Source of the DNA: a virus | Length of the DNA: 41,110 bases | IMG/VR virus record: IMGVR_UViG_3300024336_000018 | Coordinates: 1 to 41,110 of that record | Reading direction: 5' to 3' (one strand) | Shown here: in pieces, positions 15,022 through 27,457 of the stretch | Layout: the number at the start of each line of letters is the position of its first letter | Position numbering within the stretch: position 1 is the stretch's first letter | Notes under the pieces: generated by a model | Seen by the model: only the letters and a program-made list of their open reading frames with translations | The model's database searches: none | Told to the model about the DNA's origin: nothing | Position numbers and translations under genes: made by a program

Positions 15022-15231
15022 ATGAAACAAACAGCAGTCCAACTAATAGTAAATTCTACTCACGATACAGAAGAATTTAACGAAGCTATGCACCCTGTTC
15101 ATTTAAAAGTTGCCGAGATTAGAAAGTTCGTGAGTGTGAATTTAAGTATGGAAGAATATGATGAGTATATGGCTTGCGAGATATGAAGTGAAAGAGAAGA
15201 ATATATTGATAAGATTTTAAAATTAATTTAA
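15022..15231 (+). CDS. hypothetical protein (69 aa)
   Basis: An acidic helical ORF ('DTEEFNEAMHPVHLKVAEIR', 'MEEYDEYMACEIG') with one UGA-Gly codon. Its ATG is 2 bp after the YkgJ stop. No family is recognised. Confidence 0.55.
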
Positions 15232-15237
15232 GGACAA

Positions 15238-15444
15238 ATGGAAAAAATAAATTTATGTCAAATAACTTTGTGAAGAAGTACATTTTGAGCTTTTGATGAA
15301 AAAACAGATGCAAAAACTATGGTTAGGTTATTATGAGATTTATTTGATAGAATATCAGTTTTAGAAAAAGAGAATAAAGAATTAACTATAAAAGTAGAAA
15401 ATTTATCTTTCTTTGATAAGAATACAGGGAAAGAAACTAAATAA
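15238..15444 (+). CDS. hypothetical protein with C-terminal coiled coil (68 aa)
   Basis: 'FDRISVLEKENKELTIKVENL' is a short coiled-coil stretch. The N-terminal 'GRSTFGAFDEKTDAKTM' has two UGA-Gly codons. It lies 6 bp after the previous stop. Unknown function. Confidence 0.55.
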
Positions 15445-15471
15445 TTAATATTTACTAAAAGAAAATCTATT

Positions 15472-15630
15472 ATGAAAATCCTAATAATACTAACACTCCT
15501 ACTCCTACCACTAAATACTTATGCTAGTTATGAAATGCTAGAGCTAACTTTTATGTTAGAAGATTTAGGTGTGCTTACAGAAGTTGAAGTGTTTGATTTA
15601 ATATTTAATGAATTGTTATGAGTAAATTAA
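15472..15630 (+). CDS. small secreted protein (52 aa)
   Basis: A clear signal peptide: 'MKILIILTLLLLPLNTYA', with likely cleavage after residue 18. The mature peptide is acidic ('YEMLELTFMLEDLGVLTEV'). Export by a phage early gene suggests an envelope or superinfection role (inference). Overlaps the next gene by 13 bp. Confidence 0.6.
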
Positions 15631-15776
15631 AATGATGAATTGTATTTATATTTATATGTATTGCTTCTCCATTTGCTATTATATGAGATATAATATTAAT
15701 TATACCAACATTAATACTACATTCAGATAATTGGGAACAAGAATATTTCCCATTAATTAAACAGATATGGAAATAG
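15618..15776 (+). CDS. small membrane protein (52 aa)
   Basis: Two UGA-Gly codons follow 'MSKLK', then a long hydrophobic stretch ('IVFIFICIASPFAIIGDIIL') that could cross the membrane once or twice, and a polar tail. Overlaps the secreted-peptide gene. A superinfection-exclusion-type role is possible but unsupported. Confidence 0.55.
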
Positions 15777-15811
15777 CTAGTGAACTGTGATTATTTAATA
15801 AATAGAATAGA

Positions 15812-16015
15812 ATGGAGAAATTAGAATTTATATCTTTATGTAAACAAGAGCCTTTTCAAAATACACCATTAACAGTAGAACAAGCATATTGAAGAGTATA
15901 TAATGAAGAAGAAAATTTACAAAGACAATGCTGAGAAGTTAGATGGAGAGAAAATAATAGAAATATTAATCTTCGCAATTATGAAGAAAGACCAGAAGAT
16001 TATAGAGATAGATAA
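15812..16015 (+). CDS. hypothetical protein (67 aa)
   Basis: A charged, Arg/Asn/Glu-rich ORF ('QAYGRVYNEEENLQRQCGEV', 'NYEERPEDYRDR') with two UGA-Gly codons. No recognised family; supported by code-25 openness and operon packing. Confidence 0.5.
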
Positions 16016-16044
16016 AGATTAATTTAACACCTAAGTAAGATACT

Positions 16045-16191
16045 ATGACAACAGAAGCAAAACATCATAAATATTATAAATGTGCTTATTGTTGATGAAA
16101 AGAAAGTTATAGTATAAGAATTTGTACAAATCATTATGTTTCATATTGTAATGATTGTAATCATAAATTAATAATTGATAACAAGAAATAA
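16045..16191 (+). CDS. zinc-ribbon micro-protein (48 aa)
   Basis: 'YKCAYCGGKESYSIRICTNHYVSYCNDCNH' (cysteines at 13, 16, 27, 35 and 38) forms a treble-clef or ribbon-like zinc site. The double Gly after the first CxxC is UGA-UGA, a textbook position for glycine. One of three adjacent Cys-rich micro-genes. Confidence 0.62.
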
Positions 16192-16262
16192 TGACAAAAC
16201 TCTTAGATAATATCAATAGAGAGTGTAGAAAAATATCTTAATAATTTAATAACTAAATAACT

Positions 16263-16400
16263 ATGAGAGATACTAAAGAAATGATAAATAAACAATGCAC
16301 TAGGTGTTATAAAAAATATACACTAAAAACAAATGATGAGTGTTATATTCATACTTGTATTCCTTGAATGAGAAACAAAGATTGAAGTTGGAAAGAATAA
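16263..16400 (+). CDS. Cys-rich micro-protein (45 aa)
   Basis: 'QCTRCYKKY' and 'CYIHTC' give a four-Cys (plus His) possible zinc site. Two UGA-Gly codons. Unknown function; sits in the micro-gene run. Confidence 0.5.
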
Positions 16401-16461
16401 CAGATACATTACACTATCCAATTTATTGAATAATAAGTACATTATAATTAACTAATGAATA

Positions 16462-16620
16462 ATGAAAAGAGAAACCTGTAAAAAATGTGAGCAAGCATTC
16501 CTAGACTTAGTAGCTACTCAATGTTGAACTGAAAATGCTTTAGAATGCTTTACTAATGATATAGAAACAGATATGTGTATTAAGTGCTTAGTTAGAATAT
16601 GTAATAGATATATTAAATAA
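16462..16620 (+). CDS. Cys-rich micro-protein (52 aa)
   Basis: 'ETCKKCEQAF', 'QCGTENALEC' and 'MCIKCLVRIC' supply seven or eight cysteines in pairs, probably binding one or two zinc ions. One UGA-Gly codon. Unknown function. Confidence 0.5.
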
Positions 16621-16633
16621 TAAAATAGAAAAA

Positions 16634-16843
16634 ATGAAACATTTAATAAATTTTAGCAATAAAACATTTGCTATAAAATTTCTTGAAACAATAGAAATAA
16701 ATAAGCATTGAGAAAAATATGAAGTAGAAATAAATACTTCAAATGATTATATGAATGAATACTACGATACAGAGAAACAAGCTGAAACTAGAAAAGCTCA
16801 AATAGTAGCTGATTGGTTAATTTATTTAAGTAATGAGAAATAA
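16634..16843 (+). CDS. hypothetical protein (69 aa)
   Basis: Lys/Glu/Asn-rich helical ORF ('NFSNKTFAIKFLETIEINKH', 'QAETRKAQIVADWLIYL') with one UGA-Gly codon. Its stop overlaps the next ATG as TAATG. No family. Confidence 0.5.
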
Positions 16844-17040
16844 TGAATGAAATACTAATAGTAGATAAAAATTCAAAACTACTACTATCTTATAAAGAAT
16901 GAGAAGATGTTATAGTAAATGAAAGACTAAAAATAGAAACAAATTGAAATAAATTAGTAATAATAATTGATGCTGATATTGCTGAATGAAACATTAAAAC
17001 TGACTGAATTAAATACTATGAGGAGTGAAATGAAAAATAA
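16843..17040 (+). CDS. hypothetical protein (65 aa)
   Basis: A beta-like beginning ('MNEILIVDKNSKLLLSYKEG'), later 'KLVIIIDADIAEG'. Five UGA-Gly codons, several at beta-turn positions, support the reading. Coupled to both neighbours by overlap. No family. Confidence 0.55.
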
Positions 17041-17107
17041 AAAAGAACACATTAAAAGACTAGCTAAGAAAGAAAGGCAAGATTTACTTTGAATAACTAA
17101 TGAATAA
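17030..17107 (+). CDS. basic micro-protein (25 aa)
   Basis: 'MKNKKEHIKRLAKKERQDLL' is strongly basic and helical. It overlaps the 65-aa gene by 11 bp and precedes the 80-aa gene directly. Its existence rests on packing only. Confidence 0.35.
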
Positions 17108-17350
17108 ATGAATACGAACCAAAAAATGCGTCTGTTAATAAATAGATATGGAGACATGATCTGAATTGATGATTTATACAATAAGTATAAAGTAGTTCTT
17201 AATATTAAGAATGCTAGAGAGATGTCTGATTCTAATAAGAATAAAGAGATTGAAAAGTTTAAAACTTGAATTGAGACTCTTGAATTAAGTCCTGAGTTTA
17301 TAGATATATATAGAACAGCTATGTATGAGTTACTAAAAAAGAGAGATTAA
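17108..17350 (+). CDS. hypothetical protein (80 aa)
   Basis: A helical, charged ORF ('MRLLINRYGDMIGIDDLYNK', 'FIDIYRTAMYELLKKRD') with two UGA-Gly codons. Last gene of the rightward early block; its TAA is within the bidirectional terminator. No family. Confidence 0.55.
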
Positions 17351-17366
17351 TTAATCTCTCTTTTTT
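17335..17366. terminator. perfect bidirectional terminator at a convergent junction
   Basis: A 32-bp perfect palindrome: AAAAAAGAGAGATTAA followed by its complement, with A-run and T-run on opposite sides. It ends both the rightward early block and the leftward 24-kb late operon, and holds the stop codons of both converging genes (17348-17350 and 17351-17353). Confidence 0.9.
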
Positions 17367-20300
17367 CTTGTTGTAGTTCATCTGCTTAAGCTTTTCACAG
17401 GAGGAGCTTTTTTCTTATCTTCTCTTATATATCATTTATAGATTCTATCGAATTCTGCAGTTCATCATACTCACATAACTACTCATAATCATTTTATGAT
17501 CCTAGTCCAATCTTGTCTTTCAATTCAATCACTTATATCTTTCCATCATGTAAGTACATTTATACTAGAATATCTAGCTCATCAGTAAAGTATTCATGCG
17601 TATGGGACAAATCATATTAACTGTCATATAGCTTTTCATGTTGGAGAACTATAGTCTTGTTGATTATGAACAAGTCTTCATCCTTTTCTCAGTAGTTCTT
17701 CGTATAATGCAAATAGTAATCATGCGAACATATAGGCCATCATATGTCATCATACTTTACCATATTTCTTTTGGGCTTTTCTTCATCATCCATATCTAAG
17801 CATAGCAGAATGATTCAATACAAAGTTTTGAAATACAGTTGCAACTGATGAAGATTTTCTTTCATTTTTAAGTACGAACATAGCTTTTCATTCAAAATGA
17901 GTATGTCACATAGCTTTTTTAATAATAGTATCTGCATTATATACTGCGTCAGATTCATTTAAACCTTGTTTTAAGCTTCTTTTATATTCTGAGTACCATA
18001 GAACTCTTGAAAGTACAGCATCTGCTTTTTGGATACCATAGAATCAATATTTGTTCCATTTCTCCATTATTCATTTATCGAATTTATCAGTTGTATTTCA
18101 GAATAGATTTCTATATTCTCTATTTCTTACAGTTCATGATTTTTCTGAAACCATATCCCATATTTCCTTTTTCCCTACAACTGCTTTTACTATATCTTTA
18201 TATGCTCCTAAATCTACATTTCCTCATATTGCTACTCATTCAAGGATAGCTGAAGTTTGAAGAGCCATAGTCGTTGGATTAAACCCTAATACAGCTGATT
18301 GGAAGTTTCTTACTCATTGTGACACTATTCTGTCAAATCACGTTTGAACTCATAAAACTCATTGTCTTGCAATTACGTCAAGATAGTCTTTCATGAATTT
18401 ATATCATAAATCTCATAACTTATCTTTTCACCAGGTATTAACTATTTGATTCAATTGTTTAATAGGTTTCTGCATATTAGTATAATAACTAACATTAGAT
18501 ACATGAGTTTTGAATATTTTATCTGACATAAGTTCAGGAACTACTTCAAGTCCTGTAGCTTCTTTTGTAAATCATTGTTCTGTTTTAGTCTTTCTGAATA
18601 AATTACTTCAGTTATCTATGGTATTTGGATCTATTGTACTAGCAAATTTATCTTGATTACTAGCCCAATCCATTTGTATAGGGAAATATTCATCCATAAG
18701 AGTAATCATTTCATTATCTACAAGTATTTTAGTTTCTTGCATTTGTTTACCTAAGTCTTTGAAAACTGATTGCATATAATCATACATTTCCTTTTCTTCT
18801 TTTGTAAGATATGTATCACTTGCTTGTTCTGTTAAAGTATCTGAAAATGTAGTAGGATCTTCTCAGGCTTTTTTCATCCTAGCTATTAATTTAATCTTAC
18901 CTTTTCAATCACTTCTTCTAGATAATCAATGGAATGTTATTTTTTTCCATCATTCTTTTGTTATTTTTAATTCTTTAGATAATTTATCGAATTCTAATGC
19001 AATAGCTTCCATATAATCCCTATGTTTATTTATAGGAGTTTCTATGAAATTATAAGCCATTCTAGATAAGTTTAATTCTTCATCTAATAACCATTCCATA
19101 GGTGTAGCATCTAGTAAAGCGTCTTTAGTTCTAATCTTAGCTTTTATACCTAATTCTGCTATTCTACTCTCTTTTTTAATAGTTTCAGAAGCTTTTAATG
19201 GTTTAGTTGATTCTATTTTAGTTAATCCTGGTTCTGCTTTTACTCTTTCTTGTTCTATTTTTTGATTAAATTCTTGATCCTTAAATTCTCTATATTGCTT
19301 ACCTACTTTTTTATAATATTTAACTGTATCTAATAATGTATTTAACTCATCTATTGTTAGATTATAAATACTTTGTTTTCTAGCTTCTTCTATTTGATTA
19401 TAAAATTTTTCATCCTTTAGATATTTTTCAAATATTTCTAGTTCTTTAGCTGTAAACTCTTGTCATGTCATCACATTATCTACTGCTTGAACTTCTTTAC
19501 TTCTTTTTTCAGGAACTTTTTTAAGTGTATACTCTTTATTAAACCAATCAAAGAATGCTTTTTTACTCTCTACGTCTATTGTAGATTGTTTTCTAAGCTT
19601 ATCTACTTCGTTTCTTACTTCTTTAGCTTTAGCTTGTTTATTTACCCATAATCTATTGATTTTATCTATAAGCTTTATAACATCAGAACCTCTAACTTTA
19701 TTTTCTTTAAGCCATTTTTTAGCTTCTCTTATTATAGCTTGTTTATCTTTTCATGAAACAACTGTATCTAAACTTGATTCTAGATTATCAAAGGCTTCTT
19801 TACCTTTAAATATTTCATCTTGGATTTTAGTTAAATCTCAAAACTTCTTTGTCATTAAATCCATGAAGTGTTGTTCAAATTTAGCTATATGTTTAGATAG
19901 TTGTTTAGATATTTTTGGAAGTAATCATTCTTGTAATGATTTCATAATATCTTTTGTAAAACTATCTTTTAATATTTTATAATAACTTAATCCTACATCT
20001 TTTGGTTTAACAGCAATTTCATTTGTAGTCACAAGACTTGTTGGAGTAGTTCATTCTTTATAACCTATAATATCTTTACTCATTCTTCATTCTAACATAG
20101 TGTTTAATGTTTCGAAGTATGGTCAGTTTATATCATTAGTAAACATCATTATAGAGTCTTTCATAGGCTCAAATAATTGATTTATTTTACCTGGATCTGC
20201 ATATTCAGCTAGAGCTCATTTTATTTCTGCAGGTTGATTCTTTATATATACTCCTGTAGTTCTGATATATGGAGGATCCAAATATGATATAGTTTCTTTA

Positions 20301-23300
20301 TTATTCAAAGTCTGTCACATATCTGTGATAAATTCTTTACCATCCTGGTTATATATATTGATTTTATCTCAATATTCTTCAAATACTTTTTGATATTTAG
20401 TTAATCAATCTATCATTTTATTTCTTACATTCACTACATTTTGGAATCATGAACTTGCTGATACTACTTTTTGTCAACTATCTCATCTTTGTCTAAAATG
20501 CCTAGACATACTAACTAGCATTGCACTTTCTACATCCCCTGGTTTAATATTTATATCATCATATTTATCAAGTACAGTTGATATTTTTTTACTAATTTCA
20601 GGATATCTATTTTCAAAGACTGTTCTATCATTTAGAACAAGCTCGGTTGCTGTATCTAGCTCATTTCATTCTAAAACTTTTCAATTCTTTTTAGCTTCTT
20701 CTGATAAATGTTCTTTTAACCACTCTCTGAATGTTGTAGTAGTTTCTCATTTTATGGCAAGCTTAGTATCAGGTCTTTCTTCAAAGAATTGTTTAGCATA
20801 TTGTGGGTAGAATGATAATTCAGCTAACTCTTTAAATTCTTTAGATCATACTTCTACTCCATACTCATCCATTATTTCTTTAATTTCAGGTATATGTGCT
20901 AATTCAACTCATATTTCTCATATGATTTTATCGTATGCTGAATCTACTAATCCTATAACATTTACTTTTCATTCTTTAATAGCTTTTACAACTTCATATT
21001 TTTCCTTATCAAAATGATTTATGTGTAATTGTTCAATACCTGATTCTATCATTTCTTTTGCGAAATAATAAACTGTACCAGCTCATCAAAAAGGCTCTAC
21101 ATATGTTTTAGCTCCTTGATTGGTAGCTTTCTTTATCATAGGAAGTAATATATTTTTGAATGTCATAGATTTATTACCCATAAGAGAAAATGGAAGCTTT
21201 ACTCTAGCTCATTCAGGAGCATTAACTATATGCATTCTAGCTCATATTTCTTTTAAACTCTTACTTAATTGTCATATATTAATTTTGAATTCTTCAGCTT
21301 TTTTAAATAACTTATCATACCCTAACATATCTAGAATATTTAATCTTTGTTGATTATTAATTCTACCTGTAGGAGCTTTAGCAACTTCTTTTGTTTTTCA
21401 TTTTATTGAGTCATAAAAGAATTTAGATTCTTCTTTATTGATCATATTTTTTTGAACTGCTAAATCGGTTGCTTGTTTAACTATATCAATTCAATGTTTA
21501 TTCAATAATTTAGTTATATCATTTACATTTGGCTGTTTAGATATTTTAGCAATTTCAGTAGCTAATTTATTGTCTGCTCTTTCTTTTTTTATCTTTTCAG
21601 AAATCGGTGTTTTTTTCTCATTTTTTTTCGTGTCTATTTTTTGACCCTTTTCTTGGCTTAAATTAGCCTTTATTTTTTCTGAAGTTTTTCCGTAAACTTT
21701 TACGGGATTTTTAGTTGACTTTCTTGATCTAGTTTTTTCTATTTTTGGGAAATGAGTTCATACTCATAAATTTGGAAAACTTTCTTTAAAATTCTTAAAT
21801 GTATTCAATAATTTTTCTGAAAATAAAGTTCATTTCATAGCTCACATTTCATTAAGCTCTTTCATTATTTCAGTTTTTCTTTGATTTTGTTCTGTATCTT
21901 TGAAATCTTTAGGATCTAATCCTAGTTCTTCCATGTCAGCTTTCGTTTGAGTATCTGCAAACTTACCTGTTTCATCTTTAGCAACTTGTATGGTTTCTAA
22001 TTCTGTAAGCAATTTAAATGCTTTTGATTTTTCTTTATTAGCAAATATTTCCCCTTTTCTAATTTTTCATATATCATCTATCCTACTTTCTCTCTCCATA
22101 TGATCTTTAGCAAGATTCATTAATTCATCAGGTTCTACTTGTGAAGTAATATTATTATCTGACAATATTTTATCTTTATTTATAGATGCATATTTTGCTA
22201 CTGCTTCATTTATAAACACACTATAAACTTCTTTATAATCTCCTGACTTAAATCTTTCTACTGTTTTTCTAGCTTCAGCTTCTCATTTACTTTTTAGGTA
22301 TTTTTCAAGAGATATTCAAGAAAATCACATATTTTCTCCTCATTGTCTTCATTCTTTATTTTGCAAGGCGTGTTGTATTTCATGTATCAATGTTTCATGC
22401 TGTTGTTCATCAGTTTCATTCTTATTTAATTCTATTTCTATTTTATGAATATTTCATGTTTCTTTATGTACAGTAGCTATAAATCTTCATCTACTTCTCA
22501 TATCTCCTCTATATGCTACCTCAACATTTTTTAGTCATGGATAAATTTTATATAATTCATCATGTTTTAATATATGTCAAAGTTTAGAAGTTAAATCATT
22601 ATCGAATTCGTCAACTTCAGGTGGTTTTGTATATAAAGATTTATCATCCTGGATTTCAAATAACACTTCTCAATCCTCATCTTTAAAACTTTTAGATCAA
22701 TTTTTTGGATCTTTTATTGTTATTAAATTTATTTTTCATCATGAAAACTCTGCAAATTTCTCTACATAAGGCTCTGCTTTTTCTAGAAAATAATCCTTTA
22801 ATCTAACATAAGATTTTTTTAATTGTTGTCAGTATTCTTGTGATATATCTCCATTAATAATTGAAGCATCAATATCTGTTATATAATTATCATCTCCTTT
22901 TTTAGCTCTTTCTATTAATTGTTTTTTCTGTTCTTTTAATACATCTTTAATCATTTCTGATCATCAAAAATAATCCGAAACAACTCAGGCTGTTCAGAAT
23001 ACTCATCAAGTTACTCATCATAAAGCAAACGCTTCTGCTGTAGTAGGTTTATTTAAATATTCATCTATATTTACCTCTCATTTTCAACTAGCTATACTTA
23101 ATGCATTTTCAGAAGCATATCATTGATAAACTTCTTCTAATCATTCAACTACAACATTCCCTGGGATTTTAGCTGTATTTAATAAATGTTTATAAATTCA
23201 TTGAGTTTTTATAGGAGCAAATGTTGATATAAATTGTCATGCATCAGTTACTGCTAACTTCATATTATCTTGGAATACATCCATTCAAGCTTCAGAAGCC

Positions 23301-24163
23301 TTTTCTTCAGATAATCATTGTTTTAATGCATCGTTATAAGTTGATCAAGCTTCTACATAACTTTCAAATGTTCTAGATGATAATCATGCAAAAACTCATG
23401 ATGTAACAATAGTAGCTGTAGTTCATAATCACACAACTCATGCTCATATAGTTCATACTCAGGCTCATATTCAAGCAGTTTCAGCTCCTGCTATCATGAA
23501 AGGTAATGATTGTGGGAATTTTTGAGTCCAAAACCTAGGATCTCACATTTGTTCTATATCGAATTCTTGTGTTATTGGATGTTGAAAATCAACTTCCCTC
23601 ATCCTTTTCTCTCCTGTTTCAGTAAAACTTTTTCAAATTTCTTCAGCTCATCCAAATCTTAAAGCTCATCATACTCATGACATAACTTGTCATACTCATA
23701 AATCTAATGCTTGTCATATTTCTCAAAGAGCTCATTCTCATCATCTCGCTTCTAATTGCATTTTTCTTTGCAAATCTACATCGAATTCTTCAGGTTTATA
23801 TTCTCTTAATTGTGGTCACTCTTTTTCTTGAGTATCTATATATTGATTTCTTTTTTCAATCATTGTATTTAATAATGATTGATCCTTTTTTCATAATCAT
23901 TCCATATAATTAACTCAATCCTCACTATAACTATATTCAGCCATTAATGTATTGGATCTCTTTCTATCTCTTGTAGCTTGGGCTTGTTGCATTTCTTCAG
24001 GAGTAGCTCACATTAAGTCTGTCGCTCTACTTATTAATGTTTTAGTTCACATAGGAGCTATTGTACTTAATACTGCTGAGCCTAAAGAAGCCCCAGGATT
24101 ATTAATATCACTAGGACTTTGTTGTTCTTCAATTACTCTTTTTTGTCTTACTTGTATTGCCAT
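17351..24163 (-). CDS. giant polyvalent protein with metallopeptidase, DNA methylase and LPD-type domains (2,270 aa)
   Basis: One code-25 frame spans 6,813 bp. In order: coiled and Gly-rich N-terminus with a hydrophobic stretch near 250-300; a zinc peptidase-like motif 'LIHEIQHALQ' near 592-601; a basic linker near 815-860; an adenine-methylase core with 'YVEPFGGAGTVYYFAKEM' near 1020 and 'SYLDPPYIRTTG' near 1292; long helical region; a C-terminal module with 'EYFPIQMDW' and hydrophobic Gly-rich segments near 2100-2240. This matches phage 'polyvalent' proteins, thought to enter the cell with the DNA and protect it (known for the class; inferred here). UGA is the usual Gly codon throughout. 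It is the last gene of the late operon. Confidence 0.88.
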
Positions 24164-24172
24164 AATTTACTG

Positions 24173-25885
24173 TTATAAAGAAGGTAAAAGTTCTTGTAGT
24201 TTATCATATCATGCATCATCATTAAAGAAACCTTTTTTAAGTCATTCTTTATCAAATATTCAAGCTTCTTTTAATATTTCAAGCATTTCGTCTTCAGAAT
24301 AACTTTCTAAAGAGTCTTTAACTGTTTTTACTATAACATCAGCATTAGTTTCATTAGTTAAATTATTTACTAATTCTGCTTTTATATATGTATTATAAAT
24401 ATCATCTGAAGATTTTTTCAATAAGTCATCCACATCTCAGCTAGATATATCCCATTTTCAGATATTATCTTCTAATGTTTTATCTACAAATTCAGGTGTC
24501 ATCTTAGTCACTGCATTACTTGAAGAAGTTTTTTGTAATTTATTAAAGTCTTCAGCAGTTGTTATATTATATTGTTCAGATTCTTTTAATTTATCTGCTT
24601 CTTTTTGTTCTGATTCTGTAAGCCCTGTCTTTTTATATTGTCATTCTACAACTAATCTAGTTGGATCTATCCCACTTGATATTAATTCCTGATACATAGC
24701 TTGGTCTTCTCACTTTAATTGTCACATTATTAGCTTAGTTTGTTCTGCTGATGTTAAGTCTTTCATTAACTTATTTCAATTAACTGATGGAACAATTTCA
24801 GCTCAATACCCATTATTTGAATATCTTTTCATTGCATTATCTACAGTCATATTTGGATATGTAGAAGTTTGGAATAATAATATATCTCTACCAACTATTG
24901 CATCTTCTACTGAGTTATATCTAGCAAAATTTCATCCATCTAAAGCTTCAGATCCTTTTTGTATTTCAATACCATATTGTTTAAGAGTATTGGCCCATTG
25001 TTCATTATATTTAATGTTTCCTGGATTATTATTCTTAAATGAAGCGTTATTTGGATATTTATCTTTTAGACTCGTAAAATCTGTACTTCAATATTGAGTT
25101 TTACCTGGAATAAATTCTAGTCAGTATTTAGATTCTAGTCATTTTAATTCTAATCTTTTCTTTTGTATATCTAATGCTGTTTTTTCTATTTCACTTTGGA
25201 CCTTATCTCATTTTTCTATATCTCATAAAACACTTGTATACAAATCGAATTGTGCTTCAAGTCCTTTTAGTTTTTGTTCTCATCTAGCTATTTCAGCATC
25301 TGTCATATCTTTTATAGTACCTAATCTATATTTTCTTACTGCTGATAATTCATTTATTTGCTTTGATATGTTAGATTCTTCTTTAGCTATTAATTGTTCT
25401 CTTTTTGCAGGATCTATTACATTAGCGTATCTTTGCATTAACTCAGGTCTTGATTTATTTAGATCTACTTCTAAGTTACTTATCGCACTATCTAAATCAG
25501 CAACTCATCATGTTTTTAATCTCATTTTATCTACTATATCTCATTTACTAAATGAACCTACAGCATCAGCATATTTTTGTCATAATGCATATTTTTTGTT
25601 TAATATGTCATTTCTATCTAAATCATATGGATTTGTAAGATTATCTTTTTGTGTTTCTGTAGAATAACTAAAACTATCTGAATTGTCAGTTGTTGGAGTA
25701 GTTTCTGTAAAAGTAGTAGTTTCTGCAGGTGGAGTTGTTCCTGTAGGTGCAGGAGTAGTTTCTTCTACTGCTCCTGCATATGTTGAAAGATTAGTGGTAT
25801 CTATTGTTCAAGTATTAAGTTCTTGAGCAGGAGTAGGAACATCTAACGAACCTTTTCAGCTTAATAATTCTTCTTTAGTTGCCAT
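24173..25885 (-). CDS. virion protein with NNPGN peptidoglycan-hydrolase-like domain (570 aa)
   Basis: A Thr/Pro-rich N-terminus (residues 20-75) and a coiled-coil region (about 150-260) lead to 'SFKNNNPGNIKYNEQW' (from 281), 'FARYNSVEDAIVGRDILLFQ' and 'TVDNAMKRYSNNGYG'. That order (NNPGN, F..Y.S.E.A, YSNNGY) is typical of phage virion-associated lytic domains. It likely helps the genome cross the envelope at entry. The C-terminal 200 residues are helical. Encoded just before the giant polyvalent protein, also suited to ejection. Confidence 0.75.
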
Positions 25886-25894
25886 AATTTTTAA

Positions 25895-26920
25895 TTAAAA
25901 AAGTAAGTTTTGTTTATTTTTCAAATCCTGGTTAGAGTATGTTTTATTCTTAGATTCAGTTGGAGTTGTTAAACTAAAATCTGTATTTTCTTGTCCTTGT
26001 TGAAATTGTCTTGTATATTCTGATTGTCTGTTTTCTATTTCTTTTAATGTATCAAAGTATGTTTGTGCATCTTGATTTTCATTAATATCTGTTAATCATC
26101 TATTGAATGTAGTTTTGATATTATCTTTTCTATCTTCAAGTCATTCTCTTTTTCTTCTTCAATATTCTTCTCTATTGTATTCATCTTTTCCTAATTGGTC
26201 AACTGTTTCTCAAGCTTCTTGTGTTTGAATTCAACTTCATATAATATTTCTTCTTCAGTAAGCATTTTGAGCTTTACTCATAGACTTAGCAAAAGTAGTA
26301 TTGATTTTAGCTAAATCTCTAGCTGTATCTGTTCTAGAATAATCAATTAATCTATTTAATATATTTTTATCAACATTATAGTCTGAAGTTTTTCTTTCTC
26401 TTTGTCTATTAAAATATGGTTCATAATATGATTTTTGAACTTCTTCTATGTTCTTTCTTTCTTCATCAGATATATTTTTTTGTTCATATTGTGGAAATAT
26501 TGTAGATTCAGGTCCATTTTTATCAACTAAATTTTGAGTATTAGACGCACTATTTTCACTTGCATTTGTTAGTTTTACTAATCATCCTGCAGTTTCATCA
26601 TATTTATATCCTTTTTCAGCAATTTGAGAGTTTACCCAATCTTGTCCTTTTAATTTTACAGCATTTTTAAGTCCTGCTAAATTATTAGGATTTGTTAAAT
26701 CAATATCAGCTGAATTTGATGATCAAGAATTTGTAGATTCTTCTTTTTGTCCAAGGTCTATATTCTTTATTTTTTCATCTTTTAAAGATTTTAAAACTTC
26801 ATCATATAATCATTGTTCTTTCAATGCAGAAACAACTTTATCTTTTCAATGTTTTTTATAAGCATCCCTTAATCATTGATAATTATTATCGGTTAATGCT
26901 GTTATATCTATTTTAGCCAT
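25895..26920 (-). CDS. internal or tail virion protein (341 aa)
   Basis: Polar, Asn/Lys/Glu-rich, largely helical; no membrane segment. 'KINTTFAKSMSKAQNAYGRRNIIGSG' looks like the helical assembly segments of internal head or tail proteins. Its place between fibre-like and lytic virion genes supports a structural or ejected role. No named family. Confidence 0.55.
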
Positions 26921-26932
26921 AGTTATTTTATA

Positions 26933-27454
26933 TTAAATATTAGAAAAACAAGTAGCGTACAAGCCTGCTGTTAGATTATCAACAACATCCCAGGTTACAA
27001 TAAATCAATCAGTAGTAAATTCTTTTAAATGTCAGCTAATTACAAGTCATCCACTTTCTAAATGAATAAGTAATGCATTGCTTCAGGTAGGAGTAGTTGT
27101 AACATTAGTCTTATTTCAATCATCATCATAATATCATAATCAAACTGTATTAGTTCAAAATATCATAACTTTTTTAGGCTCAAATCAAAATCAAGAAAAT
27201 GTAGTATCTCATCAAACTGTGACACTTCTCCAATCTATAAGAGAATATTTCGTATCTGCTATTCATCATCATGATGATCATCCTATTGGTTTAAAGACTT
27301 GTCAATCCCATACTTCCATTACTTCATCCACCTTATTATACCAAGTCTGTCATTCGTATCTTCAGTATACTGGTTCTTCAGCTTGTTCAAATTTTTCAAG
27401 TCTTTTACTTAGAGCTTGTATTTGGAGTGATAAATCTTGGTTTGTAATTCACAT
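26933..27454 (-). CDS. putative tail spike or fibre-type protein (173 aa)
   Basis: Short N-terminal coiled coil ('LSLQIQALSKRLEKFEQAEE'), then a 'GRYEGQTWYNKVDEVMEVWDG' segment of the kind that precedes receptor domains, a glycine run ('GGSSGGG', mostly UGA), and beta-rich 'VTVGGDTTFSGFGFEPKKVM'. That C-terminal pattern resembles small beta-sandwich receptor-binding domains. Inferred host-contact role. Confidence 0.6.
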
Positions 27455-27457
27455 ATT

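Noticed and set aside
15765-15803. 12-codon ORF between the membrane and 67-aa genes
   Set aside because: Too short and without supporting features.
16193-16243. 16-codon ORF starting at the TAATG after the zinc-ribbon gene
   Set aside because: Too short to support; only the overlap with the previous stop speaks for it.
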